Shown here: positions 25,059-32,935 of the stretch, piece after piece | Numbering within the stretch: the stretch's first letter is position 1 | Layout: every line of letters starts with the position of its first letter | From: AC-32 sp963765785 | GTDB taxonomy: Bacteria > Actinomycetota > Thermoleophilia > Gaiellales > Gaiellaceae | Direction: 5' to 3' | DNA length: 64,000 nucleotides | NCBI GenBank assembly: GCA_963765785.1 | Contig: CAVXXW010000012.1 | Location: 4,558 to 68,557 of the forward strand | Notes under the pieces: model-generated | What the model saw: only the letters and a program-made list of their open reading frames with translations | What the model was told of the DNA's origin: nothing | Database searches by the model: none | Made by a program: the position numbers and the translations under genes

Positions 25059-25190
25059 TTGAAGAGCAACCTCGCGAATCGTCTCTACGTCATCTCCGCC
25101 CCGGCCACCTGGGCCGTACCCGCAGAGATGGAGTTCGGCGACCAACGCCTTCGGGCAGCCTCCACCGGAGCAGCTCCAGTAGACGCATAG
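25059..25190 (+). CDS. Small protein of 43 residues, unknown
   Basis: TTG start with a near-perfect ribosome site (GGAAAGGAGG, nine bases upstream), own promoter and a terminator just after the stop, so a self-contained small gene. The product starts MKSNLANRLYVISAPATWAV and ends PVDA; it has no Cys and no clear membrane helix. No modification enzyme is adjacent, so it is not supported as a RiPP precursor. An ATG at 25008 in the same frame has no ribosome site. Confidence 0.6.
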   Translation: MKSNLANRLYVISAPATWAVPAEMEFGDQRLRAASTGAAPVDA

Positions 25191-25215
25191 GCGTCGCAGC
25201 GACCACTCGGTGAAG

Positions 25216-25233
25216 GCGGCCCAAGAGGGCCGC
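25216..25233 (+). terminator. Terminator of the 43-codon gene
   Basis: 7-bp stem GCGGCCC/GGGCCGC with an AAGA loop followed by TTTCGTCGTTT, a typical intrinsic terminator. The 25245-25480 stretch after it shows no gene. Confidence 0.75.
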
Positions 25234-25487
25234 TTTCGTCGTTTCTGAGACGAAAACGCCGTCCGTCATACAACCTAGGAGCACAACGTGGAGCCATCAC
25301 CCACGGTGTAGCCGAGTCGACCCCGACTTCGAGCACGAGCGGATGATGTGCCAGCCGTTTAGGTAATTGCCCCCGCAAAGTGGGTTGCGCCGAAGGCAGC
25401 GCATTTTCCGCCGCATCTCCCCCAGACCGGGCTCTCGACTCGGACGAATCCGATCGAAAGCTACGGCGAAGGGAGGTGAACGCGGTG

Positions 25488-25676
25488 ATGTACTACGACT
25501 CCGAGTCCCGCCGCCAGCGCCAGCACGAGCGCATGGCGGAGATCCGGGAGGAGTACCAGCGCGTGCAGCGGCACCGAGAGTCACGCATCTCGGCCGCCAT
25601 GCGGCGTTACGCCCAGTCGGCGTGGTCACGCAGGCGATGGGCCGCGCCGCGGCGCGCACCGGTCTCCCGTGCCTGA
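25488..25676 (+). CDS. Small Arg-rich hypothetical protein
   Basis: 62 residues (or 63 from a GTG at 25485) after a strong AAGGGAGG site. The product is one long basic helix (ESRRQRQHERMAEIREEYQR, then RRYAQSAWSRRRW) ending in a Pro/Arg tail, suited to nucleic-acid or membrane-surface binding. A terminator hairpin follows 15 bases after the stop. Family unknown. Confidence 0.55.
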   Translation: MYYDSESRRQRQHERMAEIREEYQRVQRHRESRISAAMRRYAQSAWSRRRWAAPRRAPVSRA

Positions 25677-25690
25677 GTCGCTCCACCCGC

Positions 25691-25723
25691 AGAGCCGCGC
25701 GCTTCGCCTGGGCGCGCGGCTCT
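25691..25723. terminator. Bidirectional terminator hairpin
   Basis: Perfect 12-bp inverted repeat (25691-25702 with 25712-25723) between the convergent stops of the Arg-rich gene and the YdcF-like gene. Confidence 0.75.
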
Positions 25724-25728
25724 GTCCT

Positions 25729-26166
25729 TCAGGCGCGCCGTCGAATGTCCAGCATCTGCACAGGCAGCGCGGCGAGCAAGAACAGCTCGCGCGCGGCGAG
25801 CTTGGCCGACGGGCCACCGGGCGGCGACGACCGGGTCACCGGCAGCGAGCCGCGCAGCGCGGTCCGCACCAGCACGGCCGCGCGCGGCGCGTGCCAACGG
25901 GAGGTGACGACCACAACCTCGTCGGCGCCGACCTCTCGCGCGGCCTTCGCGACGCCGAGCGCGTTCTCGCGCGTGTTGCGGGCCTCCGGGTCGAGCAGCA
26001 CCTCGCCGCCGGGCCAGTGGATGTGCATCAACTCGGCCTCGCCCGAGAGCAGCACCGCGTCGCCCTCGCGCACGACCGTCTCTGCGTGCCGGACACGCGC
26101 CTCGCAGATCGCGTGCAGATCCTCGTCCCGCCGCCGCGAGTAGCCGAGCACCGCGACGAGGCGCAT
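25729..26166 (-). CDS. YdcF/DUF218-family protein, short form
   Basis: 145 residues. The DUF218 pattern is present: an opening strand VAVLGYSRR, LLSGEAEL, the family hallmark RNTRENALGVAK, and EVVVVTSRWHAPRA. There is no membrane anchor, unlike ElyC or SanA. Members act in envelope-polysaccharide control or remain unassigned. Its ATG overlaps the stop of the upstream glycosyltransferase gene (ATGA), so the two are translated together and may share a glycan pathway. Confidence 0.8.
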   Translation of the reverse strand: MRLVAVLGYSRRRDEDLHAICEARVRHAETVVREGDAVLLSGEAELMHIHWPGGEVLLDPEARNTRENALGVAKAAREVGADEVVVVTSRWHAPRAAVLVRTALRGSLPVTRSSPPGGPSAKLAARELFLLAALPVQMLDIRRRA

Positions 26167-26873
26167 CAACGGCGACGGCGCCAGAACGCCAGCAGCGTCC
26201 CGACCACCGTGAACACGACGAGCACCGACTTCCAGCCACGCAGCTTCGACTCGCCGCTCGCGCGCTCGCGCATCTCGACCGGCACCTCGTCGACGCGCAG
26301 CCCCGCCTCGGACAGCCGCAGCAGGGCCTCGACCTCGGGCGCCGCGGTCACGTATGGCTGCGCGAGCACCGGCAGCGCCTTCGCATTGGCTGCGTACATG
26401 CCGGAGGTCGCGTCGAGGAAGGGGCGGCGGAGCGCGATCTTCATCCCGCGCCGCAGCAGCGCCGTGCCGAGGCGGCGCGGCCCGCTCGGGAGGTAGCGGT
26501 ACGGCGCGAAGCCGTCGCCGCTCGCGAACCGCGAGCCGACAGCGACGTCGCACTCGCCCGACTCGACCCGCTCGAGCAGCCGCGCGAGCTCGAGCACGGG
26601 ATGCTGGCCGTCGGCGTCGACGCGGCCGCAGAGCTCGTAGCCGTGGGACTCCGCGTACCCGTAGCCGGCCGCGATCCCGGCGGTAAGGCCGCGGTTCTCG
26701 CCGAACGAGACGACCTCGGCTCCGTGCTCCCGCGCGACGTCAGCAGTGCGGTCGGTCGAGCCGTCGTCGATCACGAGCAGGTCGGCGTCCGGCAGGACGA
26801 GGTGCAGCTCCTCGAGCACAGCCGGGAGGTTCTGCTCCTCGTTCCAGGCCGGAGTGAAGACGAGCGTGCGCAT
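26166..26873 (-). CDS. Family 2 glycosyltransferase (polyprenyl-phosphate type)
   Basis: 235 residues. The GT-A fold motifs are TPAWNEEQNLP, LVIDDGSTDRT and GRVDADGQHP (the DxD), with FLDATSGMYAANAKAL later, as in dolichyl-phosphate mannosyltransferase-like enzymes. A single hydrophobic segment at the C-terminus (SVLVVFTVVGTLLAFW) would hold it at the membrane. It likely moves a sugar from a nucleotide donor to a lipid carrier. Co-transcribed with the YdcF-like gene. Confidence 0.88.
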   Translation of the reverse strand: MRTLVFTPAWNEEQNLPAVLEELHLVLPDADLLVIDDGSTDRTADVAREHGAEVVSFGENRGLTAGIAAGYGYAESHGYELCGRVDADGQHPVLELARLLERVESGECDVAVGSRFASGDGFAPYRYLPSGPRRLGTALLRRGMKIALRRPFLDATSGMYAANAKALPVLAQPYVTAAPEVEALLRLSEAGLRVDEVPVEMRERASGESKLRGWKSVLVVFTVVGTLLAFWRRRR

Positions 26874-26882
26874 GCGCGCAGG

Positions 26883-27341
26883 CTACGCGCCGGCGATCTG
26901 CTCGAGGCGGTCGGCGAGCACGTCGAGCGGCGCGGTCGCATCGAGCTCGGCGGTCGCGGTCGCGCGCAGCAGCGGCTCGACCTCGGCGAGGTGGCGCAGG
27001 ACGAGCTCGCGCTCCACCAGGCTCTTGCCGTAGGGATTGTCCGTGCGCGCGTCGATGCGCTCGAGCAGGATCTCCGCCGGCGCGCTCAGCAGCACGACCG
27101 CATCGAGCCGGTCGTAGAAGCGGCCCTGGTTCGTGTGGCAGCCGGCAAGGAACAGGTGGCCGTGCTCGTGACCATTGAGGAGCGCGGCGATCGCGCCCTC
27201 GCGCCAGTTCCAGCCGTCGCCCACCCACTCGCTCCACTCGTCCGTGTCGGTGTCGACGACGGCGTGGCCGCGCTCCGCGAGCACGCGCAGAACGCTCGAC
27301 TTGCCGGTGCCGGACATGCCGGTGACGAGCACCCTGGCCAC
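26883..27341 (-). CDS. P-loop kinase-like protein
   Basis: 152 residues from a GTG at 27341. Walker A reads VTGMSGTGKSSVL; further features resemble small kinases of the shikimate/gluconate/AAA_18 type (VVDTDTDEWSEWVGD, AGCHTNQGRFYDRLDAVVLL and the lid ERIDARTDNPYGK). The acceptor substrate is unknown. It lies 9 bp upstream of the glycosyltransferase gene on the same strand, probably in the same transcript. Confidence 0.8.
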   Translation of the reverse strand: MARVLVTGMSGTGKSSVLRVLAERGHAVVDTDTDEWSEWVGDGWNWREGAIAALLNGHEHGHLFLAGCHTNQGRFYDRLDAVVLLSAPAEILLERIDARTDNPYGKSLVERELVLRHLAEVEPLLRATATAELDATAPLDVLADRLEQIAGA

Positions 27342-27351
27342 GCGCCGGAGG

Positions 27352-28212
27352 CTAGCCCGAGCCGGCGCGGGTCGCGACGAACGCGGCGACGTCACGGATC
27401 TGCCGCGCGCTGAGCCGCCCCGAGAACGGCGGCATCCCGCCGCCGCCGTTCGTGACCTTGTCCTGCACGGTCGCGAAGCCGGGGCGCAGCTGGTCGAGGT
27501 TCGGGCCGACCTGGCCGCTCGCGTGCGCCGCGGCCAGCGTGTGGCACGAGCCGCAGCCCGCCGAGCCGAACACCTTTGCGCCCGCGGAAGCCGAGGCGTT
27601 CGCGGGAACCGGCGCGCTCGCGGCAGGCGCCGGCGAGGCGGTGTTCTGGCTGTAGAGCCAGACCGCGCTCGTGTACCAGGCGCCGATCAGCACCGCGAAG
27701 AGCAGCCCGCCTGCGAGCGGGAGCACGAGCCGCGGGAAGCGGTGGAGGCGCACGATCGTCACCTTCGCGGCGAAGGCGCCGTAGACGGCGCAGCCGAGGA
27801 GCGAGTGGGCGAGGACGCGGGTGCTCGGGCTCTGAAAGCCGAGCTTGAAGATGCAGTGGTAGGCGACCGGCAGGGTGCAGGCAAAGGCGAGACGGCCCGA
27901 CCAGCGGTGGACCGGGTTCACCCACGCAGGCTTCGACCACGGCAGCTTGCGGAAGATCCAGGCGGCGGTGAAGAGCTGGAAGCAGGCGAGGACGATGGTC
28001 GCGGTGGCGAAGCCGGCTTTGAGGTGGATCGGGTCGCTGAAGAAGAGCCGGAAGTAGCCCTTCGAGCGGGTGCTGTGCGCGGCGAGCAGCCCGGCCGTCA
28101 GCGAGCCGACCGCGAAGGCCAGCAGCGGCGCCGCGAGCCAGCGCGTCGAGCGCTGCTTCGGAGCGGCGGCCGTCAGCTCTGCCACCGCGCTATCGAACAG
28201 CAGCCGCGGCAC
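27352..28212 (-). CDS. Membrane protein fused to a C-terminal cytochrome c domain
   Basis: 286 residues. An N-terminal region with about four or five membrane helices (DUF6529-like, with H-R-W-S-G-R in a loop and AYHCIF in a helix) leads through an Ala/Pro linker to a class I cytochrome c domain: heme attachment CGSCH (about residue 223) and axial Met in GGGGMPPFSG. The heme domain would face the outside. Likely an electron carrier tethered to the respiratory chain. GTG start at 28212; divergent from ggt. Confidence 0.85.
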   Translation of the reverse strand: MPRLLFDSAVAELTAAAPKQRSTRWLAAPLLAFAVGSLTAGLLAAHSTRSKGYFRLFFSDPIHLKAGFATATIVLACFQLFTAAWIFRKLPWSKPAWVNPVHRWSGRLAFACTLPVAYHCIFKLGFQSPSTRVLAHSLLGCAVYGAFAAKVTIVRLHRFPRLVLPLAGGLLFAVLIGAWYTSAVWLYSQNTASPAPAASAPVPANASASAGAKVFGSAGCGSCHTLAAAHASGQVGPNLDQLRPGFATVQDKVTNGGGGMPPFSGRLSARQIRDVAAFVATRAGSG

Positions 28213-28235
28213 CGGGGCAAGTTAGGGTCGCGGCC

Positions 28236-29912
28236 ATGCGGTTCACGACCAGGCCCGAGCTGCGCGGCACCTTCGGGATGGTCGCGTCGACCCACTGGCT
28301 CGCCTCGGCTGCCGGGATGGCCATGCTCGAGCGCGGCGGCAACGCGTTCGACGCCGCGGTCGCGACCGGGTTCGTGCTGCAGGTGGTCGAGCCGCACGCG
28401 AACGGCCCCGGAGGCGAGGTGCCGATCATGCTCTACAGCGCCGAGCGCGACGAGGTGCTGGTCGTCGACGGCCAGGGAGTGGCGCCCGCCGCGGCGACGA
28501 CCGGCCGCTTCCGAGAGCTCGGGCTGGAGCTGGTTCCGGGAACCGGACTGCTCGCGGCCTGCGTCCCAGGCGCGTTCGACGCCTGGCTCCTGCTCCTCCG
28601 CGACTTCGGGACGCTCTCGCTCGCCGATGTGCTCGAGCCGGCGATCGGCTACGCGGAGCGCGGCTACCCGGTCGTGCCCGGGATCACCGAGGACATCGCC
28701 AAGGTCGAGCAGCTGTTCCGCGACGAGTGGCCGACCTCGGCAGAGCTGTACCTGCCGGCGCCGCAGCCGGGCACGCTCTTCCGCAACCTCGAGCTGGCCG
28801 CCACCTACCGGCGCGTGCTCGCCGAGTCCGGCGGCGACCTCGACCGGGCGCGCGACGCCTGGTACCGCGGCTTCGTCGCCGACGCAATAGTGACCTTCGT
28901 CGAGCGCGAGGGCGGCCTGCTGAGCGGCGACGACCTCGCAGGCTGGCAGGCGAAGGTCGAGTCGCCGGTCGAACGCGAGTACCACGGCTGGCGCGTGGCG
29001 AAGACCGGCCCATGGGGGCAGGGGCCCGTGTTCCTGCAGCAGCTCGCGCTGCTCGACGGCTTCGAGCTCGAGGAGGGCCCTGAGTACCTCCACACGGTCG
29101 TCGAGTGCGCCAAGCTCGCGTTCGCGGACCGCGAGGCCTGGTATGGCGACCCCGACTTCGTGGACGTCCCGCTCGACGAGCTGCTGAGCTCGGCGTACGC
29201 GGCCGAGCGCCGTGCGCTCGTGTCGGACGAGGCCTCCGGCGAGCTCCGGCCCGGGAGCCCCGGCGGCCGCGAGCCTCGCCTGCCGACGATCCCGGAGGCG
29301 GCGCCGGCGCCCGGAACCGGCGATCCGACCCGCGGTGACACGTGCCATCTCGCCGTTGCCGATCGGCACGGCAACGCGGTTTCGGCGACGCCGAGCGGCG
29401 GCTGGCTGCACGGCTCCCCCATCGTCCCCGGGCTCGGCTTCTGCCTCGGGACGCGGGCGCAGATGCTCTGGGTCGAGGATGGGCTGCCGGCCTCGCTCGA
29501 GCCGCGCAAGCGGCCGCGCACGACGCTCTCGCCGACGATCGCGCGCCGCGACGGCGAGGTTCTCGCCTTCGGCACGCCCGGTGGCGACCAGCAGGACCAG
29601 TGGTCGCTCGTCTTCTTCCTCCGGCTGGTCCACTCGGGACTCGGCCTGCAGGAGGCGATCGACGCGCCGATGTTCCACACCGAGCACTTCCCCGAGTCGT
29701 TCTATCCGCGGCAACCCCGGCCGCGGACGCTGCAGCTGGAGGACCGCTTCGGCCCGGAGGCCGTGGCCGAGCTCGAAGCACGGGGCCACGTCGTGGAGCC
29801 GAAAGGGCCATGGTCGCTCGGCCGGCTCAGCGCGGCGGGCACGCTCCCGGACGGCTCGCTCCGCGCGGCCGCCAACGCGCGCGGCATGCAGGGCTACGCC
29901 GCCGGCCGCTAG
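28236..29912 (+). CDS. ggt: Gamma-glutamyltransferase family protein
   Basis: 558 residues, usual length. The N-terminal half has RGGNAFDAAVATGFVLQVVE and NGPGGE; the autocleavage site is in GDTCHLAVADRHGNAVS (Thr about 369, the nucleophile), where the usual T-T-H reads T-C-H. The later GGW and GTPGGDQQDQW segments are conserved. No obvious signal peptide, so possibly a cytoplasmic acylase or transpeptidase acting on gamma-glutamyl compounds. Stop overlaps that of the VOC gene. Confidence 0.9.
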   Translation: MRFTTRPELRGTFGMVASTHWLASAAGMAMLERGGNAFDAAVATGFVLQVVEPHANGPGGEVPIMLYSAERDEVLVVDGQGVAPAAATTGRFRELGLELVPGTGLLAACVPGAFDAWLLLLRDFGTLSLADVLEPAIGYAERGYPVVPGITEDIAKVEQLFRDEWPTSAELYLPAPQPGTLFRNLELAATYRRVLAESGGDLDRARDAWYRGFVADAIVTFVEREGGLLSGDDLAGWQAKVESPVEREYHGWRVAKTGPWGQGPVFLQQLALLDGFELEEGPEYLHTVVECAKLAFADREAWYGDPDFVDVPLDELLSSAYAAERRALVSDEASGELRPGSPGGREPRLPTIPEAAPAPGTGDPTRGDTCHLAVADRHGNAVSATPSGGWLHGSPIVPGLGFCLGTRAQMLWVEDGLPASLEPRKRPRTTLSPTIARRDGEVLAFGTPGGDQQDQWSLVFFLRLVHSGLGLQEAIDAPMFHTEHFPESFYPRQPRPRTLQLEDRFGPEAVAELEARGHVVEPKGPWSLGRLSAAGTLPDGSLRAAANARGMQGYAAGR

Positions 29913-30292
29913 CTCTCGGCAGGCATGTCCTGTACGACGCCGACCAGGTGGCCCTCCGGATCCGTGAAGAGACCGAGCGTGACCATGTCCATGATCGTCT
30001 CCGGGCCCATCACGCGGGTGCCGCCGAGGCTCTCGGCCTTCTGGAGCGACTCCTCGACGTCCGGCACGGCGACGTAGAAGGTGACGTGGCCGTCGTAGCC
30101 GTCAGGTCCCTGCGCGACGCCGCCGCCGATGCCGAGGTCGCCGTTGGCCGCCTTGTTGTCGTCGCGCGCGACCATGCCGTAGCTCATCGGGTTGTTCGTG
30201 TCGATGTTCCAGCCGAAGAGCTCGGCGTAGTAGCCCTGGAGCTTCCCGCCGTCCTTGCCGACGATCTCGAAGTGCACGACCGGCTGTCCCAT
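29909..30292 (-). CDS. VOC-family (glyoxalase-like) protein
   Basis: 127 residues with two beta-alpha-beta-beta-beta modules: VVHFEIVGKDGGKLQGYYAE, LFGWNI, HVTFYVAVPDVEESL and LFTDPEGHLVGVVQ. It belongs to the glyoxalase/bleomycin-resistance/dioxygenase superfamily, close to the short 27-kDa antigen/CFP30B-like types. Metal ligands are likely His and Glu at the strand ends. Ribosome site AAAGGAGACC. Substrate unknown. Confidence 0.88.
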   Translation of the reverse strand: MGQPVVHFEIVGKDGGKLQGYYAELFGWNIDTNNPMSYGMVARDDNKAANGDLGIGGGVAQGPDGYDGHVTFYVAVPDVEESLQKAESLGGTRVMGPETIMDMVTLGLFTDPEGHLVGVVQDMPAES

Positions 30293-30423
30293 GTCGGTCT
30301 CCTTTCGCGTTCGGGGTCACCTGGTTAGACGGCGGCCGCGGCGAAAGGTCATCTGTGCCCGAGGCAGACCTTCGACCTCAGCGTCAGAACGGGAAGCCGT
30401 CCCGGAAGGGCACCCCTGAGCGA

Positions 30424-30615
30424 CTAGCGCTGAGGCGAAGTGACCGCGCGGACGCCCGTCCAGAAGGCGAGCGCCACGCCCCCCAGGGCGAAGACGAGCG
30501 ACGGCACGTCGCGGCCTTCGAAGAAGAGCAGCAGCGAGCACGCGAGGCCCGCAGCGCCCGCTGCGAACGCGGTGGGCAGCAGGACGAGCTCGGCCCACGT
30601 GACTTCGCGCTTCAC
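30424..30615 (-). CDS. Small two-helix membrane protein
   Basis: 63 residues, two predicted membrane helices (LVLLPTAFAAGAAGLACSLL and SLVFALGGVALAFWTGV) with a short polar turn. No family recognised; a plausible envelope microprotein. No terminator is visible. Between 30293 and 30423 I see nothing coding. Confidence 0.5.
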   Translation of the reverse strand: MKREVTWAELVLLPTAFAAGAAGLACSLLLFFEGRDVPSLVFALGGVALAFWTGVRAVTSPQR

Positions 30616-30740
30616 GCTTGAAGCCTAGCCTCGCGCCCCTTACGTACCGCGGCGGAGAATGGATCGTTAAGCGTCCGTTGCCAAGTCAAACTCGAGCGGC
30701 TGCGCTTCCGTACTTCCTGGCAGAGAAAAGGAGGTACCAA

Positions 30741-31226
30741 ATGCGAAGAATCGGACTCCTCGCAGCGGCGCTGGCGGTAGCGGCCGCGGCCGCGATCATC
30801 GCCGCCGTCCTCGCCACCAACGGTTCCGCGAAGACGAGCGCGGTCGTCAAGACGATGCACAACGCCTCGCTCGGCAAGACGATCCTGGTGAACCGGAGCG
30901 GGCTCACGCTCTACTCGCTCAGCGCCGAGCGGCACGGACGCTTCATCTGCACGTCGTCCGCCTGCGTCGCGCTCTGGAAGCCGCTCGTCGTCGGCAAGGG
31001 CGTCAAGCCGACCGGCGTCAGCGGCCTCACCGTCGTGAAGCGCCCGGACGGCAGGCGGCAGGTCGCCTTCCGCGGCGCGCCGCTCTACCGTTTCGTGCAG
31101 GACACGAAGCCCGGCGACGTCAAGGGCAACGGCTTCAAGGACGTCGGCGTCTGGCGGCCCGTGACGACTTCCGGCACGGCGACCGCGCCGGCCTCGTCCA
31201 ACACCATGCCGTCGTACGGCTACTGA
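30741..31226 (+). CDS. Secreted-repeat (PF03640/COG4315) protein
   Basis: 161 residues. A signal or anchor helix (LLAAALAVAAAAAIIAAVLA) is followed by the two-part lipoprotein-15 repeat: GLTLYSLSAERHGRFICTSS with ACVALWKPLVV, then KRPDGRRQVAFRGAPLYRFV and KGNGFKDVGVWRPV. It lacks the lipobox Cys, so it is secreted or membrane-anchored. The Cys pair matches that of the large RTX-like protein (19755-21830). Function in this family is unknown. Strong AAAAGGAGG site before the ATG. Confidence 0.85.
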   Translation: MRRIGLLAAALAVAAAAAIIAAVLATNGSAKTSAVVKTMHNASLGKTILVNRSGLTLYSLSAERHGRFICTSSACVALWKPLVVGKGVKPTGVSGLTVVKRPDGRRQVAFRGAPLYRFVQDTKPGDVKGNGFKDVGVWRPVTTSGTATAPASSNTMPSYGY

Positions 31227-31233
31227 TCCGAAC

Positions 31234-31270
31234 GCGAGCGCCGCGGCTGAAGCTCAGCTGCGGCGCTCGC
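31234..31270. terminator. Bidirectional terminator hairpin
   Basis: Perfect 11-bp inverted repeat (31234-31244 with 31260-31270) with 15-nt loop between convergent stops; its last base meets the metallo-hydrolase stop. Confidence 0.7.
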
Positions 31271-31981
31271 TACCCGTCGAGCTCGACGCCCTCGCCGAGC
31301 GGGAGCCAGCGAAAGCGCCGGCGGATCTCCTCCGGAGCGTCGGCAAGCTCGACCTCGACCGCCTCACGACCCTCTTTGAAGTGCTTCCAGCCCTCGTAGT
31401 GGATCGGGACTGCGACGCGCGGCTCGAGGAGGCGGCAGAGCTCGATCGCGTCTTCCGCGGTCATCGTGTAGCGAAGCGGCCCGGTCACCGGAAACTGCAC
31501 GCCGCCGAGATGTAGGACGGCGACGTTCACCTTCACGCGGTCGGCCACCTGGCGGACGCCGCCGTACATGACGGTGTCGCCGGAGAACCAGAGCGCCCCG
31601 TCGGAGCTGCCGTCCACGTCGACGATCGACCGACGGCTTTCCGGGCGCCTCGAGCGCCGTCGTCTCCCACGGCTCGAGCCCGCGCGTCTCGCCGCCGAGC
31701 CGCTTGGCGCCCGCGGCGGTCGTAACGACCGTCCCGGCTGTCGGCAGGAGCGCGCGGCCGGCCGGGTCGAGGTTGTCGTCGTGGTGGTCGTGCGTGAGCA
31801 GGATCGCGTCGAGCGGGCCGAGCTCCGACGCCGGGATCGCCGGGCCGGCGAGCTTCACCGAGCCCGTTCCCCAGCCGAAGTGGTACGTCCCGCCGGGCGG
31901 GTCGAAGGTCGGGTCGGTCAGAATCCGCCAGCCGGCGGCCTCGACGAGGACCGTCGGCCCGCCGATGTGCGTGAGCCGCAC
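31270..31981 (-). pseudogene. MBL-fold hydrolase, internally deleted and frameshifted
   Basis: The N-terminal part (MRLTHIGGPTVLVEAAGWRI, THDHHDDNLDPAGR, ETRGLEPWETTALEAPGKPS) and C-terminal part (GALWFSGDTVMYGGVRQVAD, HLGGVQFPVTGPLRYTM, PIHYEGWKHFKEGRE) belong to one UlaG-type metallo-beta-lactamase-fold protein. They lie in different frames joining near 31625. Compared with the family pattern, about 25-30 residues that usually carry a metal-binding R-H-G-P motif are gone. Metal site incomplete, so most likely inactive. Confidence 0.75.
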
Positions 31982-31988
31982 GGGCGGT

Positions 31989-32813
31989 TCAGGCCGACGT
32001 GGCCGGTGCGGGCTGGCGCGCGTTCGCCGTCGTCCAGTCGAGCAGGAAGTCGGCGACCTCTTCCCAGCCGTCCTGGCCCGGGTAGTGGCAGCGGCCCGTG
32101 TTCTCCTTGTGCTCGGTCCTCGCCGGCGCCTGGCTTTGCTTCTTCCAGTTCGTCACGTTGAGCGAGGCCGGGCAGATCCGGTCCTCCGTGCCGGTCGCCA
32201 GCATGAGCGGCGCGCGGTGCGGGTTGTCGAACCGCACCTTCGTCGCGCTGCCCGGGTACGCGGCCTGGAAGAACATCCGCGCCGAGCCGGGGATGTAGTA
32301 GCGGTCGTACACGGCATCGGAGTCCTCGCGGCTGAGCGCGTTTGTGAAGCACCAGTAGAACTGGTCGCGGCTCAGCGGCACGTCGTGGTTCTTGCCGAAG
32401 GGGTTCTTGAGCGCCGGAAAGGCCGCACGCAGCGTCGAGAGTGGCAGCGGGAAGACGCCCTTGGGCGTGGCGGTGCTCAGGGCGACCCCCGCGCTGCCGA
32501 GCCCTCGGTCGAGCAGGAGCTGGGTGATCAGCCCGCCGAACGAATGGCCGATGACGATCGGCGGCCGCTCGAGGCCGCGGATCAACGTCTCGTAGGAGTC
32601 GACGACGTCGATGATCGAAAGCCCGTGCAGCGGCGACGGGTCGCTGCGCAGCGCGGCAGGCTCCTTGTCGAGGCCCGGCCACGCCGGCGCGAGCACCTCG
32701 TGGCCGCGCCCGCGGAAGCGCTCGGCCCAGTGCTCCCACGAGAGCGGGGTCATCCACATCCCGTGGATCAGGACGATCGTCTGCGGGTCGTTCGAAGGTG
32801 CGTCGGCGGCCAT
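31989..32813 (-). CDS. Alpha/beta hydrolase
   Basis: 274 residues. VLIHGMWMTPLSWEHWAERF is the oxyanion region, the nucleophile lies in VIGHSFGGLI (Ser about 93), the acid in ATGTEDRICP and the His in GRCHYPGQDGWEE. The cap (FYWCFTNALSREDSDAVYDR) resembles the C-C bond hydrolase/lipase-like groups found in actinobacteria. No signal peptide. It lies eight bases upstream of the broken metallo-hydrolase on the same strand. Confidence 0.85.
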   Translation of the reverse strand: MAADAPSNDPQTIVLIHGMWMTPLSWEHWAERFRGRGHEVLAPAWPGLDKEPAALRSDPSPLHGLSIIDVVDSYETLIRGLERPPIVIGHSFGGLITQLLLDRGLGSAGVALSTATPKGVFPLPLSTLRAAFPALKNPFGKNHDVPLSRDQFYWCFTNALSREDSDAVYDRYYIPGSARMFFQAAYPGSATKVRFDNPHRAPLMLATGTEDRICPASLNVTNWKKQSQAPARTEHKENTGRCHYPGQDGWEEVADFLLDWTTANARQPAPATSA

Positions 32814-32881
32814 ACGTCCCTCCCGGTCGAGTGCGACCCCCCGGGCACCCTACCCGTCGCCCCGTCGACGGTGACACGAGA

Positions 32882-32916
32882 GCCCGGGCGGCCGCGACTG
32901 CGCCGGCGGCCCGGGC
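32882..32916. terminator. Hairpin between hydrolase and PhoX-like genes
   Basis: GCCCGGGC at 32882-32889 and again at 32909-32916; being self-complementary the two pair around a 19-nt loop. Located 20 bases after the PhoX-like stop. Confidence 0.45.
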
Positions 32917-32935
32917 CCTCGCGCCCGCTCTCCCG

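Noticed and set aside
25059..25190. RiPP precursor peptide
   Set aside because: No modification enzyme, protease or exporter nearby and no Cys/Ser/Thr-rich core. Kept as a small protein of unknown role.
28173..29789. 538-codon frame antisense to ggt
   Set aside because: No domain; the plus-strand protein is a complete gamma-glutamyltransferase.
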